Source: Aeromicrobium sp. Leaf350 (GTDB lineage: Bacteria > Actinomycetota > Actinomycetes > Propionibacteriales > Nocardioidaceae). From it: DNA of 64,000 bases. Position numbers and translations under genes: made by a program. Under the pieces are notes generated by a model that was not told where the DNA came from, made no database searches, and worked only from the letters and a program-made list of their open reading frames with translations. Shown piece after piece: positions 1 to 7,358 of this stretch. The number at the start of each line of letters is the position of its first letter. The stretch's first letter is position 1. The stretch is taken from positions 1,426,001 to 1,490,000 of the forward strand of contig NZ_CAKASL010000001.1 in assembly GCF_916858655.1 (NCBI RefSeq), read 5' to 3'.

Positions 1-102
1 GGCCTCAAGCAGGATCACCGGTCGCGGCCACACCGCCGCGAGCGCGAGCGCCGTCGACGTCACGCCGGGAGCGCCCTTGGCCGAGTACAGGACAGTCAGC
101 AC
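1..102 (-). CDS. ParA/MinD-like ATPase, N-terminal fragment (cut by window edge)
   Basis: A GTG at 102 opens a frame that begins VLTVLYSAKGAPGVTSTALA. The segment SAKGAPGVTST has the layout of a degenerate P-loop at the very N-terminus, as in ParA/MinD/CpaE-type ATPases, where it is usually KGGxGKT or KGGVGRT. Here the signature lysine is absent from the expected position, so nucleotide binding may be altered. The start lies 3 bp after the stop of the SAF-domain gene, so the two are probably co-transcribed. CpaE-like ATPases next to CpaB/SAF proteins belong to Tad/Flp-type assembly systems; that role is inferred, since only 34 codons are visible. Confidence 0.5.
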   Translation of the reverse strand, partial: MLTVLYSAKGAPGVTSTALALAAVWPRPVILLEA

Positions 103-105
103 GTG

Positions 106-804
106 TCAGTCCCCCGCTGCTGCGGTCTCGACCACGGCCACAAGCCCCGCCGCGGAGTACGCGGCGATCGTGGAGGCGTCGTCCTCGTCGACGACGACCG
201 TGACCAGGACCGTGGCACCTTCGGTGGCCGATCCCTGCACGTCCAGGACCTCAGCCTCGCGGGCGAGGATCTGCGGGGCGTCCAAGGCGGTGCTCGCGCC
301 CAGGTCGACCGTGCCGCTCGGCACCGCGACCACACTGACCAAGTCGCCAGCACCGAGACCGGCCGACGGGGCACGTGCCGCGTCCAGGCTCAATCCGACC
401 GTCGCTCGACCGTCACCGGGGACGGGGTCACTGGTGACCATCGAGTCAGTGACGATCTGCCCGGCGACCATGTCCACCGTCGCCGTGGTGCCCACGACCG
501 TGTCGAGCGCCGAGACCAGGATCGCGCCGTCGACGCCGCCGACAGATTTGCGCTCGAGATCCTTCTCGGTGATGACCTGTCCCTTGGCGACGTCCTCCTT
601 GACAGCGAGGACGTCGGTACGGTCACCGAGCTGCGAGAACAGCACCGCGCCGGCCAGGGCCGACCCGGCGATCATCAGACCGGCGACGGCCAGAAGACCA
701 CGCCGCCGAGGCAGCGCCCGAAGACGCCGGTCGTCAATCCGTCGACCCGACAGCACGCCCTCCCGGCTACTCGACGAAGGCGGCGCGGGCGTGCGAGTGC
801 TCAT
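106..804 (-). CDS. SAF-domain protein, CpaB/FlgA-like, membrane-anchored
   Basis: The 232-residue product has a basic cytoplasmic N-terminus (residues 1-35, many Arg), one membrane segment (about 36-58, LLAVAGLMIAGSALAGAVLF) and then a SAF domain (about 65-125) with the typical run VLAVKEDVAKGQVITEKDL. The C-terminal 100 residues look like the periplasmic part of Flp-pilus CpaB/RcpC proteins. Known CpaB proteins help assemble or stabilise the secretin/pilus channel in the envelope. The ATG overlaps the stop of the upstream exported-protein gene (ATGA, 801-804), so translation is coupled, and GAGGAAG stands just before the start. The downstream ATPase fragment supports a Tad-like apparatus. 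The exact function in this element is inferred. Confidence 0.65.
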   Translation of the reverse strand: MSTRTPAPPSSSSREGVLSGRRIDDRRLRALPRRRGLLAVAGLMIAGSALAGAVLFSQLGDRTDVLAVKEDVAKGQVITEKDLERKSVGGVDGAILVSALDTVVGTTATVDMVAGQIVTDSMVTSDPVPGDGRATVGLSLDAARAPSAGLGAGDLVSVVAVPSGTVDLGASTALDAPQILAREAEVLDVQGSATEGATVLVTVVVDEDDASTIAAYSAAGLVAVVETAAAGD

Positions 805-1742
805 GACTTCCTCTTCTCATCGGGCAAGACGTTGACCGACTGACGCTCCCCCACGACCAAGTTCGCGGTCCCCGCAGGGCCGTCGACCTCACCGAGAGAG
901 CCCGCAGCCGCCAAGCAGTTACCAGCGCACGTCCAGTTGACGCGCCAGGTGATCGCAGCCGAGACCGGCCACGCCCCGTTGGGTTGGAAGTCGCTCACCC
1001 GCGTGTACTTGTAGGAGCACGATGTCGTCGATCCAGGCGGCATCTGACCGACCTTCCAGACGCGGCCCGCGTCGTAACAGACCTTCGAGCCCGGGCCCAT
1101 GTTCCAGGTCACCCAACGCGGTTCGATCGTGACCGTCACCGACGTCGCGCCGGCCGTGACGGTGTTCGTCAGTGGAGCCCACTGCCCCAGTGGCATCCAC
1201 ATCCACGTGTCCAAGCCGACGTAGGACTTCGCCGGCGGCGCCGGAGCCAGCTGCACCGTCGGCGTCGTCAGTTGCACCGCGCCGAAGGCCTGCTGCGCCA
1301 GCTCAGCAGGGTCAGGCGGCGCGGCCTCACCGTTGGCCACGTAGATCCATAACTGTGGGTTGTCATCGCACGCGTAGAAACGGCCTGTCTCAGGCGTGCC
1401 GCCCGACGTCGCCCATCGCGGGTCGTCGGCAGCAGGCTGATCCATTGCAAACAGGTAGCAGTCGTTTGCCGGAGACCAGCGCGCAGAGCCAGAGGTGCAC
1501 GGGATGGCCTCGCCCGTCGAGCGAGTGCACTGCGTCGGTCCGCCGGTGCCGGGTGTTCCGCCGCCACCCGGATTCCCGCCGTCACACACCCGCGTCTTCA
1601 CAGTTCCGGTGTTCGGGTCTACGTAGGTCTCCTGACCGTTCACACATGCCGCCTGCGCCGAGGGAGCCCGCACCAGAACAGAGGTAAAAGTCAGTACCGC
1701 GAGAAGCGACAGCCCCAGGCTCAATCGGCAGAGAGATCGCAT
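801..1742 (-). CDS. Exported Cys-rich/Trp-rich hypothetical protein of the SAF operon
   Basis: The 313-residue product starts with a clear Sec signal peptide (residues 1-32, cleavage likely after the AQA motif), followed by a Gly/Pro/Thr-rich stretch (about 50-75) and a Trp-rich globular region (about 170-290, WMWMPLGQW, WVTWNMGPG). Paired cysteines suggest disulfides outside the cell. GGAGG sits 4 nt before the chosen ATG at 1742; the open frame continues further upstream but without a comparable ribosome site. The start overlaps the end of the lipoprotein gene by 22 bp, and the stop overlaps the SAF start. Proteins of this kind occur beside SAF-domain genes in actinobacterial elements, but I do not know a function. 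Confidence 0.6.
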   Translation of the reverse strand: MRSLCRLSLGLSLLAVLTFTSVLVRAPSAQAACVNGQETYVDPNTGTVKTRVCDGGNPGGGGTPGTGGPTQCTRSTGEAIPCTSGSARWSPANDCYLFAMDQPAADDPRWATSGGTPETGRFYACDDNPQLWIYVANGEAAPPDPAELAQQAFGAVQLTTPTVQLAPAPPAKSYVGLDTWMWMPLGQWAPLTNTVTAGATSVTVTIEPRWVTWNMGPGSKVCYDAGRVWKVGQMPPGSTTSCSYKYTRVSDFQPNGAWPVSAAITWRVNWTCAGNCLAAAGSLGEVDGPAGTANLVVGERQSVNVLPDEKRKS

Positions 1743-2320
1743 GACGCCTCCGCGTCGGCAGAGATGCCACTGACCTTCCAATTGCCCGCCGTGTCTCGCT
1801 GCAAGCCGACGTACTGCTCGTAACCCCCGACGAGGGGTTGCGGCTGCTCGACACCCCCGATGTAGTCGGTGATCTTGCTCGGGTCGATACACCGGGTGAT
1901 GGTGACCAAGGCGTAGCTCTCGGGCGTCACGGTCACCTCGGTCGGCGTCGTCGTCGCGTCCCATCCCGGTTCGTACGCCGACGTTCGACCTTCAGCCTCG
2001 TTGGCGATCGCCGCGTCCCAAACGGTCCGCCAGCCAGCGTGGTTGTCCTGGAGATACTGCAGCTGTTCTGGCGTCGCCTTACCGACCTCGACGAAGCTCT
2101 CGATCTTCGCGTCGTACGCGTGTAGGAAGTCGATCGCCCCGTAAGCGGCGTCGACTTGGTCCTCTGTCAGGCCGTCCTCCCACGAAGGAGCGGGCGTCGA
2201 GGTCGAGCCGGACGACGGCGACGATGACAGAGCCCCCTCGTCCTGACAGCCTGCGAGGAGAATAGCCGCAAGAAGCAGCGTTGTGAGACCGCTGAGACGA
2301 TTGAAGGACCGTCGATTCAT
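1721..2320 (-). CDS. Putative lipoprotein of the SAF operon
   Basis: The 199-residue product has a lipoprotein signal peptide: basic N-terminus NRRSF, a hydrophobic run TTLLLAAILL and a lipobox LAGC around residue 25. A Ser/Thr-rich linker follows, then a soluble domain of about 150 residues with two further Cys near the C-terminus. It resembles small exported proteins with a fold like SnoaL or NTF2, but the similarity is too weak for a firm call. It is the first gene of the leftward operon, overlapping the next gene by 22 bp. The ATG at 2320 follows a G-rich ribosome site; an in-frame GTG lies 6 bp upstream. Confidence 0.55.
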   Translation of the reverse strand: MNRRSFNRLSGLTTLLLAAILLAGCQDEGALSSSPSSGSTSTPAPSWEDGLTEDQVDAAYGAIDFLHAYDAKIESFVEVGKATPEQLQYLQDNHAGWRTVWDAAIANEAEGRTSAYEPGWDATTTPTEVTVTPESYALVTITRCIDPSKITDYIGGVEQPQPLVGGYEQYVGLQRDTAGNWKVSGISADAEASCDLSAD

Positions 2321-2580
2321 ACGCACACACCCCCCGGTGCCTGTCTGCGTTGGCTACATGCTTCACCTAGAAGCGCTGACCTTTCAACCCTTAATGCCCA
2401 GGTTCAGCCGCTGAGTGATCAGTTTCCTGATTGTGGAAATCGGGATCTGTCCACACGTCACGCCTTCGTGTCGACCAAGTGGGGTCCGATGCGGTGCGCA
2501 AATCGCCTACGAGCAAACGATCACCCGATGCCCGGAACTGGGCCGTGAGGGGTGACCACTACTCGTGATGGAGACGAACC
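2321..2580. promoter_or_regulatory. Divergent intergenic region between lipoprotein operon and xis
   Basis: This 260-bp gap separates the leftward envelope operon from the rightward xis-int pair and must hold promoters for both. The stretch 2385-2470 is less GC-rich than its surroundings. I see no strong palindrome, tRNA or small gene in it. Confidence 0.35.
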
Positions 2581-2781
2581 ATGACAGAACCGATGATCGA
2601 ACAGCTCCTGTCGCCGGGCTACCTCGCGGAGCATCTGGGAGTCAGCGAAGGACAACTCGCCCAGATGCGATACCTCGGCACCGGGCCCACTTACGTCAAG
2701 GTCGGAACGCGCGTTCGGTATGCGCTTGCAGACGTCGAGGAGTGGCTCCGCGGCCACCGCCGTACTCAGACCTCCGGCTGA
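2581..2781 (+). CDS. Helix-turn-helix excisionase-like protein (AlpA/MerR-type)
   Basis: The 66-residue product is a compact winged-helix protein: YLAEHLGVSEGQLAQMRYLGTGP forms the helix-turn-helix region, followed by the wing (YVKVGTRVRYALADVEEWL). This is the standard layout of excise-type DNA-binding proteins that direct tyrosine integrases toward excision. GGAGA sits 6 nt before the ATG. The integrase follows 146 bp downstream on the same strand, the usual xis-int order. It could also regulate transcription of the element rather than recombination. Confidence 0.75.
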   Translation: MTEPMIEQLLSPGYLAEHLGVSEGQLAQMRYLGTGPTYVKVGTRVRYALADVEEWLRGHRRTQTSG

Positions 2782-2927
2782 TGCCCAGGCGAACATCCAC
2801 AAAGCTGAGACTGCGCTACTTGTCCACAGGCGCGCGAGTGGCCCTGATCCGGGAGTGTCTCAATGCATAGCGTCGGCGAGACCGGGCGTTAGCTCTCAGA
2901 TGCTCTTGGGCACGAGGAGGTATTGCG

Positions 2928-4019
2928 ATGGCGACGATCACCGCGTACGAGACCGGTCACGGCAAGCGCTACCGCGTCAGGTACCGCACGCCTGACAACC
3001 GTCAGACCGACCGGAGGGGCTTCCGGACGAAGCGTGAGGCCGAGGAGTTTGCCGCCACGGTGACGGTCTCGAAGCTTCGTGGCGAGTACGTCGACGCGAG
3101 CCGGTCAAAGATCACGGTCGCGGAACTTGGCGAGGCCTGGCTTGAGCGAAAGACCACCGTGAAGCCGTCGACTTGGCGCACCCTCGCCAGCGCATGGCAC
3201 GTGCATGTCGAGCCACGGTGGGGTCTCACGCCGGTGTCGCGCATTGAGTTCACCGCTGTCCAATCGTGGATCACCGAGCTGCACAGGCGTGGTCTTAGCG
3301 CGACGACCGTCAAACGAGTGCTCGGTGTCCTCTCAGGGATCCTCGACGACGCGGTCAGGGACCGGCGCATCATGAGCAATCCCTGCCGCGGGATCTCGAC
3401 TCCGCGCAAGGTCTCGAAGGAGCGTGTCTACCTCACGCACGAGCAACTCCATCGGTTTGCCAACGAGTGCGGCAACCACAAGACCTTCGTGCTGGTGCTC
3501 GGCTACTGCGGTCTTCGCTGGGGCGAGGCCATCGGACTTCGAGTGAAGGATGTAGATCTTCAGCGTCGACGCCTGAACATCAACCAGAACGCCGTCGAGA
3601 TCGGATCGCGTGTCGAGGTCGGCACACCGAAGACTCACGAACGACGATCGGTGCCATTCCCGGCGATGCTGGACGCGAGCATCCGTGAACTGTGCGACGA
3701 CAAGCACCCGGACGACTACATCTTTACCGGAGCCGAGGGTGGTCTCATGCGACGCACCCGCAGCGACATGGGAAGCGGTGGCTGGTTCGCTGGGGCAGTC
3801 CGACGAGCGAAGATCGCTCGAATCACCCCGCACGACCTCCGGCACACTGCAGCGAGCCTCGCGATCTCAGCCAGCGCCAACGTGAAATCAGTCCAACGAA
3901 TGCTCGGTCACAAGAGCGCCGCGATGACCCTCGACATCTATAGCGGCCTGTTCGACGACGACCTCGACGCGGTCGCGACCGCGCTGGATTCGGCAGGTGC
4001 CAAGTACATGCACCCCTGA
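2928..4019 (+). CDS. Tyrosine recombinase / integrase
   Basis: The 363-residue product has the complete phage-type integrase architecture: an N-terminal arm-binding AP2-like region (about 1-55, YRVRYRTPDNRQ), a SAM-like core-binding domain (65-145), and the catalytic domain (165-355). The active-site set is present: Arg197 (GLRWGE), Lys235 (TPKTHERR), His302 and Arg305 (HDLRH), His328 (GHKS) and the nucleophile Tyr338 (LDIYSGL). AGGAGG lies 6 nt before the ATG. It would integrate and, with the excisionase, remove the surrounding element. The tRNA-Ser(CGA) 3' end at 5915 is the natural candidate target. No frameshift is seen, so the gene looks active. Confidence 0.95.
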   Translation: MATITAYETGHGKRYRVRYRTPDNRQTDRRGFRTKREAEEFAATVTVSKLRGEYVDASRSKITVAELGEAWLERKTTVKPSTWRTLASAWHVHVEPRWGLTPVSRIEFTAVQSWITELHRRGLSATTVKRVLGVLSGILDDAVRDRRIMSNPCRGISTPRKVSKERVYLTHEQLHRFANECGNHKTFVLVLGYCGLRWGEAIGLRVKDVDLQRRRLNINQNAVEIGSRVEVGTPKTHERRSVPFPAMLDASIRELCDDKHPDDYIFTGAEGGLMRRTRSDMGSGGWFAGAVRRAKIARITPHDLRHTAASLAISASANVKSVQRMLGHKSAAMTLDIYSGLFDDDLDAVATALDSAGAKYMHP

Positions 4020-4046
4020 TCCTGAGGCGCTACCCCACGCGACGGT

Positions 4047-4577
4047 TCAGAGCTCGTTTAGGGACCTGGGCACACGCAGCGAACGACCTACCGATCTCAT
4101 CTGCTCCAGCAGCGCGAAGCCCACGGGCCTCGTCACAATCGACCCGGCAACCGCATCTCTAACAAGATCGACGGTCTCCCTGGTCGCGATCCGCCTGAAT
4201 TTTGCGTGCTCAAGCGAGTCTCTATCATCACTAATCCAGACCGCACCACTGAACTCCGAGCGCTCTTCGATGACGAAGCAAGTCTGGGCTTCACCAAGAT
4301 GCTGGGTTGGACGCCGCGCGCTACCGCCCATCAGTTGACGACGAATGACGTCGATCCGACGGATCTCCTCCGCATCTGAGACTTCGATCGCGTCGCCAAG
4401 CCATCCTTCATTGGGGATCGACGCCAGTTGCGGGTGGAATGGCGCGGAGTTGGCCGCTTCAGCCTTTACCGCTTCACACCATCGGCCGTTGCCGTCCAAG
4501 ACCTGCCGGAGAACGTCCAACCGTTCAACCGCGGCGAAATTGCAGAGGACGGTGTTATCCGGGAATAGGTAGGTCAC
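4047..4577 (-). CDS. PIN-like nuclease, putative toxin partner of ImmA-type regulator
   Basis: The 176-residue product opens with LFPDNTVLCNF, the N-terminal beta strand and first acidic residue (Asp7) of PIN-domain nucleases. Further acidic residues fall where the family needs them: Glu96 (HLGEAQ) and the cluster Asp117/Asp118/Asp120 (WISDDRDS). PIN domains cut RNA with two metal ions. The GTG start lies 5 bp after the stop of the HTH-ImmA gene, so the two are one operon. This order (regulator-protease first, PIN second) matches known XRE/ImmA plus PIN pairs thought to act as toxin-antitoxin or defence modules. The toxin role is inferred. Convergent with the integrase gene, 27 bp apart. Confidence 0.65.
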   Translation of the reverse strand: MTYLFPDNTVLCNFAAVERLDVLRQVLDGNGRWCEAVKAEAANSAPFHPQLASIPNEGWLGDAIEVSDAEEIRRIDVIRRQLMGGSARRPTQHLGEAQTCFVIEERSEFSGAVWISDDRDSLEHAKFRRIATRETVDLVRDAVAGSIVTRPVGFALLEQMRSVGRSLRVPRSLNEL

Positions 4578-4582
4578 GTTGA

Positions 4583-5710
4583 TCAGGCAGCGTCGCGTGG
4601 ATTATCTCCGTCATCGAGCGCGTCCAGCGCAGCTCGAACTTGGTCTACCGGGCGCCTCGCTACGCGGGCAAACATCCGGAGTGATGTCTTTTCGCCCTCA
4701 TAGGCCGCAAGCGCATCCGCCAATAGCGCTACCGGGGGTCTCGGCGATGAGCTGAAAGCGATCAGTTGCTGGAGGTCCTCGGCTCTTCCGATCGTCCGCG
4801 CGCAATCGGCCAAACTCATCGAGCCAAGCGACACGCGCTCGGTGTCCACTATCAACCCAAGGTTCAGGAGTCGCCAGGACAAGCTCGATGGCGAGACCAG
4901 TAACTTGAATGCCAACTCCGCAAAGTGCTCGCGCACACCGACGGGCTTCGTTTCAGCGAAACCAGTCAACACGTCCACTGGCATCAAGAAGGAAGCAGCG
5001 AAAGCGTTGGCCCTCACCTCCGAGGGTTGCTTCTTGCGCTGCGGATCGAAAATGTTCTCGTCTACGTGGAGACCCTGATCATCCTCCGACAATGCATGGC
5101 ATAACTCATGCGCCAGCGTAAAACGCTGACGCGCCAGGTTCTCAGAAGCAGCAACTACGATCAGCGCCGATGTCTCGTCACGCCATGTGAGCCCGTCGCA
5201 ACCGCTTGGAACGTTCTCGATCGCGACGTCTACACCGAAGGCCTGCTCCACAAGTGAGCACAACTGAGCTGTAGATGCCCCCACGTGGGAGTCGCCCTCG
5301 TTAAGCAGAGCAAGCGCAAGCTGCGCCATTTGCTCTCCCTGCTCGTACCAGAGACCACTACCTCCGCGGCCGATGTCCGGAACTGCGTGAGCAAAGCCAA
5401 GGGTTGAAAGTACTCCGCGAACTTCCGCGAACTCCTCGGCGAGGTCAATGGCAGAAGAAAGACCGACTCCCGAACTCGATCGGGCAGCCAAGGCGGCCCG
5501 GCGTTCTTCGAGGCCGAGCAACCAATCGACGGTCGTACCGAAGTGCTCGGCTATCTCCGCCAAGTCCAAGGACGTGAAAGCACGACGCCCGGACAGAGAC
5601 TTTGAGAGGCGTGTCTCATCAATCGAAAGATGCTTCGCTAGCTCTGTCTGCGACTCAGAGTGATGGTCCAAGAGCGTGCGGACGCGCGCCGGAATTTCAG
5701 TGACGTCCAT
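4583..5710 (-). CDS. XRE-family HTH protein fused to ImmA/IrrE-type metallopeptidase
   Basis: The 375-residue product has an N-terminal XRE helix-turn-helix (about 8-65: SQTELAKHLSIDETRLSKSL) and a central ImmA/IrrE (M78) zinc peptidase domain with the HExxH motif at His201-Glu202-His205 (LAHELCHAL). In ICEBs1 and in DdrO/IrrE systems such proteases cleave a repressor when a signal arrives. Here repressor and protease are one chain, which could cleave itself or hold the PIN protein in check. It is the first gene of the two-gene operon and has its own palindrome upstream. Base composition is less GC-rich than the chromosome to the right, consistent with acquisition. Confidence 0.8.
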   Translation of the reverse strand: MDVTEIPARVRTLLDHHSESQTELAKHLSIDETRLSKSLSGRRAFTSLDLAEIAEHFGTTVDWLLGLEERRAALAARSSSGVGLSSAIDLAEEFAEVRGVLSTLGFAHAVPDIGRGGSGLWYEQGEQMAQLALALLNEGDSHVGASTAQLCSLVEQAFGVDVAIENVPSGCDGLTWRDETSALIVVAASENLARQRFTLAHELCHALSEDDQGLHVDENIFDPQRKKQPSEVRANAFAASFLMPVDVLTGFAETKPVGVREHFAELAFKLLVSPSSLSWRLLNLGLIVDTERVSLGSMSLADCARTIGRAEDLQQLIAFSSSPRPPVALLADALAAYEGEKTSLRMFARVARRPVDQVRAALDALDDGDNPRDAA

Positions 5711-5739
5711 GCTCTAAGCGTATGAGATGCTTGCCAAAA

Positions 5740-5753
5740 TCGCAAGTGTGCGA
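5740..5753. promoter_or_regulatory. Palindromic operator candidate for the HTH-ImmA/PIN operon
   Basis: TCGCA-AGTG-TGCGA is a perfect 5+5 bp inverted repeat 30 bp upstream of the ATG at 5710. Read in the gene direction it precedes a second small repeat (TTGC..GCAA). Autorepression by the XRE domain is likely but inferred. Confidence 0.45.
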
Positions 5754-5819
5754 TAAGTCTCCGGTGTTCCGAACTCTCCACATAGCCAGCCGCATGCTGA
5801 CCGGGCGCCCCTTCGGAGA

Positions 5820-5840
5820 AATGTGGGCAAAATGTGGGCA
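5820..5840. repeat. Tandem AATGTGGGCA repeat near the tRNA junction
   Basis: AATGTGGGCA occurs at 5820-5829 and again at 5831-5840, one helical turn apart, about 75 bp from the tRNA 3' end. Short direct repeats at this position are what integrase arm-binding sites look like. The assignment is inferred. Confidence 0.4.
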
Positions 5841-5865
5841 CGGAGCGCTTGACGATGAACGAGAA

Positions 5866-5905
5866 GACCCCCGGAACGCTGCAATTGCAGTTGTTTCCGG
5901 GGGTC
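5866..5905 (-). terminator. Hairpin terminator after tRNA-Ser(CGA)
   Basis: GACCCCCGGAA (5866-5876) pairs perfectly with TTCCGGGGGTC (5895-5905) around an 18-nt loop. It lies 10 bp past the tRNA 3' end in the direction of tRNA transcription. No clear U-run follows. Confidence 0.65.
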
Positions 5906-5914
5906 CTCGTCACG

Positions 5915-6001
5915 CGGTGGCGGTGGGATTTGAACCCACGGTGGGTTTGACCCCACACATCATTTCGAGTGATGCACCTTCGGCCGCTCGGACACGCCAC
6001 C
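5915..6001 (-). tRNA. tRNA-Ser (CGA)
   Basis: Read on the minus strand the gene folds with acceptor GGTGGCG/CGCCACC (7 perfect pairs), anticodon loop CTCGAAA giving anticodon CGA, a long variable arm (class II tRNA), and a T-arm GTGGG-TTCAAAT-CCCAC. The discriminator base is G and CCA is not encoded. It reads UCG codons. The 3' end faces the putative integrative element. Confidence 0.95.
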
Positions 6002-6114
6002 GCCGAGGATCTTACGTCAGGCGCGCCCTGAGGCCGAAACGGGGTCGATTCGCGGCAAATCTTGCGGATCGTCACAGGATCGCCATAGGAGGGCGCGGTT
6101 ACCTGGAGGTACCG

Positions 6115-7341
6115 ATGACGAGGAGCCCTGACGTGAACGACGAGACGACACCCCGGTCCGACGAGCAGCTCAGCCCTGTACCGCCGCCCCCGAGCGCTGC
6201 CTTCACCCCACCCCCGCCGCCCCCGGCCCCCGCGCCGCCTGCCGCGTCGAACCACCGCCGCGGCCTCGCGATCGCCGCGGTCGGCCTGGGTGCCGCGCTG
6301 GTGATCGGCTCCGGCACCGCGGGCCTCGCCTTCGCGATCACGGAGGCGCGTCACGACTCCAGCTCGTCCGTCGCCGCCCCCGGCATCACGAACCTCGTCC
6401 CGAGCGACGAGGGCCAGACGCAGAACGCCAGCTCGCCCGCCGCCGACGCGACCGACGAGCAGGAGCAGGGTCTCGTCTACATCAACACCGTCGTCGGCTA
6501 CGGCGACGGCGGCGGCGCGGGCACCGGCATGATCCTCACCGAGAACGGCACCATCCTCACGAACCACCACGTGATCGAGGGCGCCACCAGCATCGAGGTC
6601 GAGGTCGTCAGCACGGGTGACACCTACCAGGCCGACGTCGTCGGCTACGACGACACCGCCGACGTCGCCGTGCTGCAGCTGCAGGACGCCTCCGACCTCA
6701 CGCCGGTCTCGCTCGACACGAGCCAGGACGTCGCGGTCGGCGACGCGATCACCGCGGTCGGCAACGCCAACGGCGACGGCGGCGCGGCCAGCGCCGCAGC
6801 GGGCGTGGTCACCGACCTCGACCAGAGCATCACGGCGCAGTCCAGCTCCGGCGCCGAGGAGCTGACCGGCCTCATCGAGGTCGACGCCGACGTCGTGGGT
6901 GGCGACTCCGGCGGCGCGCTCTACGACGAGGACGGCGACGTCGTCGGCATGACGACCGCGGCCTCCTCGGGCCAGGCCGACATCGTCGGTTACGCCGTCC
7001 CGATCCGCGACGCCCTGCAGACCGCGAAGCAGATCGTCGGCGGCCTCGAGTCCGACACGATCCACATCGGCGACAGCGCCTTCCTGGGTGTCCAGCTCGA
7101 TCCCCAGTCGCAGACCCCGCTCGTCGCGGGAACCATCGAGGACACCGCCGCGGCCGAGGCGCAGATCGCCGCCGGCAGCACGATCACCGCGCTCGACGGC
7201 ACCGCCGTCAACACCCCCGAGGAGCTCTCCGGACTCATCGCCGAGCACGCCCCCGGCGACAGCGTCACCCTGACGTGGGTCGACGGAGCCGGCGCCGAGC
7301 ACACCGCGACGGTGACGCTCGGGACCGGCCCCGTCGGCTGA
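6115..7341 (+). CDS. Membrane-anchored trypsin-like serine protease with C-terminal PDZ (HtrA/DegP-like)
   Basis: The 408-residue product has a Pro-rich cytoplasmic N-terminus (residues 20-45), one membrane helix (about 50-75), and an extracytoplasmic trypsin-fold protease with His152 (TNHHVI), Asp183 (ADVAVL) and Ser265 (GGDSGGAL). A PDZ domain follows (about 310-400, FLGVQLDP...GSTITALDGTAV). HtrA proteases degrade or refold damaged envelope proteins. GGAGG lies 5 nt before the ATG at 6115; the frame stays open further left but runs into the tRNA, so the longer start is rejected. Nothing shows an operon; it follows tRNA-Ser in the opposite orientation. Confidence 0.92.
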   Translation: MTRSPDVNDETTPRSDEQLSPVPPPPSAAFTPPPPPPAPAPPAASNHRRGLAIAAVGLGAALVIGSGTAGLAFAITEARHDSSSSVAAPGITNLVPSDEGQTQNASSPAADATDEQEQGLVYINTVVGYGDGGGAGTGMILTENGTILTNHHVIEGATSIEVEVVSTGDTYQADVVGYDDTADVAVLQLQDASDLTPVSLDTSQDVAVGDAITAVGNANGDGGAASAAAGVVTDLDQSITAQSSSGAEELTGLIEVDADVVGGDSGGALYDEDGDVVGMTTAASSGQADIVGYAVPIRDALQTAKQIVGGLESDTIHIGDSAFLGVQLDPQSQTPLVAGTIEDTAAAEAQIAAGSTITALDGTAVNTPEELSGLIAEHAPGDSVTLTWVDGAGAEHTATVTLGTGPVG

Positions 7342-7358
7342 CGGACCGCGCCCGGGGC

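Larger units (their letters stand above)
1..5914. mobile_element. Putative integrative element, right part, abutting tRNA-Ser(CGA)
   Basis: The interval holds an excisionase, a tyrosine integrase, a protease/PIN module and a coupled operon of exported and SAF-domain proteins, and it ends at the 3' end of a tRNA gene, the usual target of tyrosine integrases. The part from about 4050 to 5760 looks lower in GC than the flanks. The 3' end of the tRNA is intact at 5915. I could not find a second copy of the tRNA 3' segment inside the window, so the other attachment site should lie beyond the left edge, and the left limit is unknown. Whether the SAF/lipoprotein operon belongs to the element is inferred from neighbourhood only. 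Confidence 0.5.

Noticed and set aside
2321-2580. Second attachment site (copy of the tRNA-Ser 3' end)
   Set aside because: I searched this gap and the flanks by eye for GGTGGGATTTGAACCC and found no copy; it is expected outside the window.
5722-6114. Extended N-terminus for the HtrA-like protease
   Set aside because: The extension would be encoded by the terminator and the tRNA. GGAGG directly precedes the ATG at 6115.
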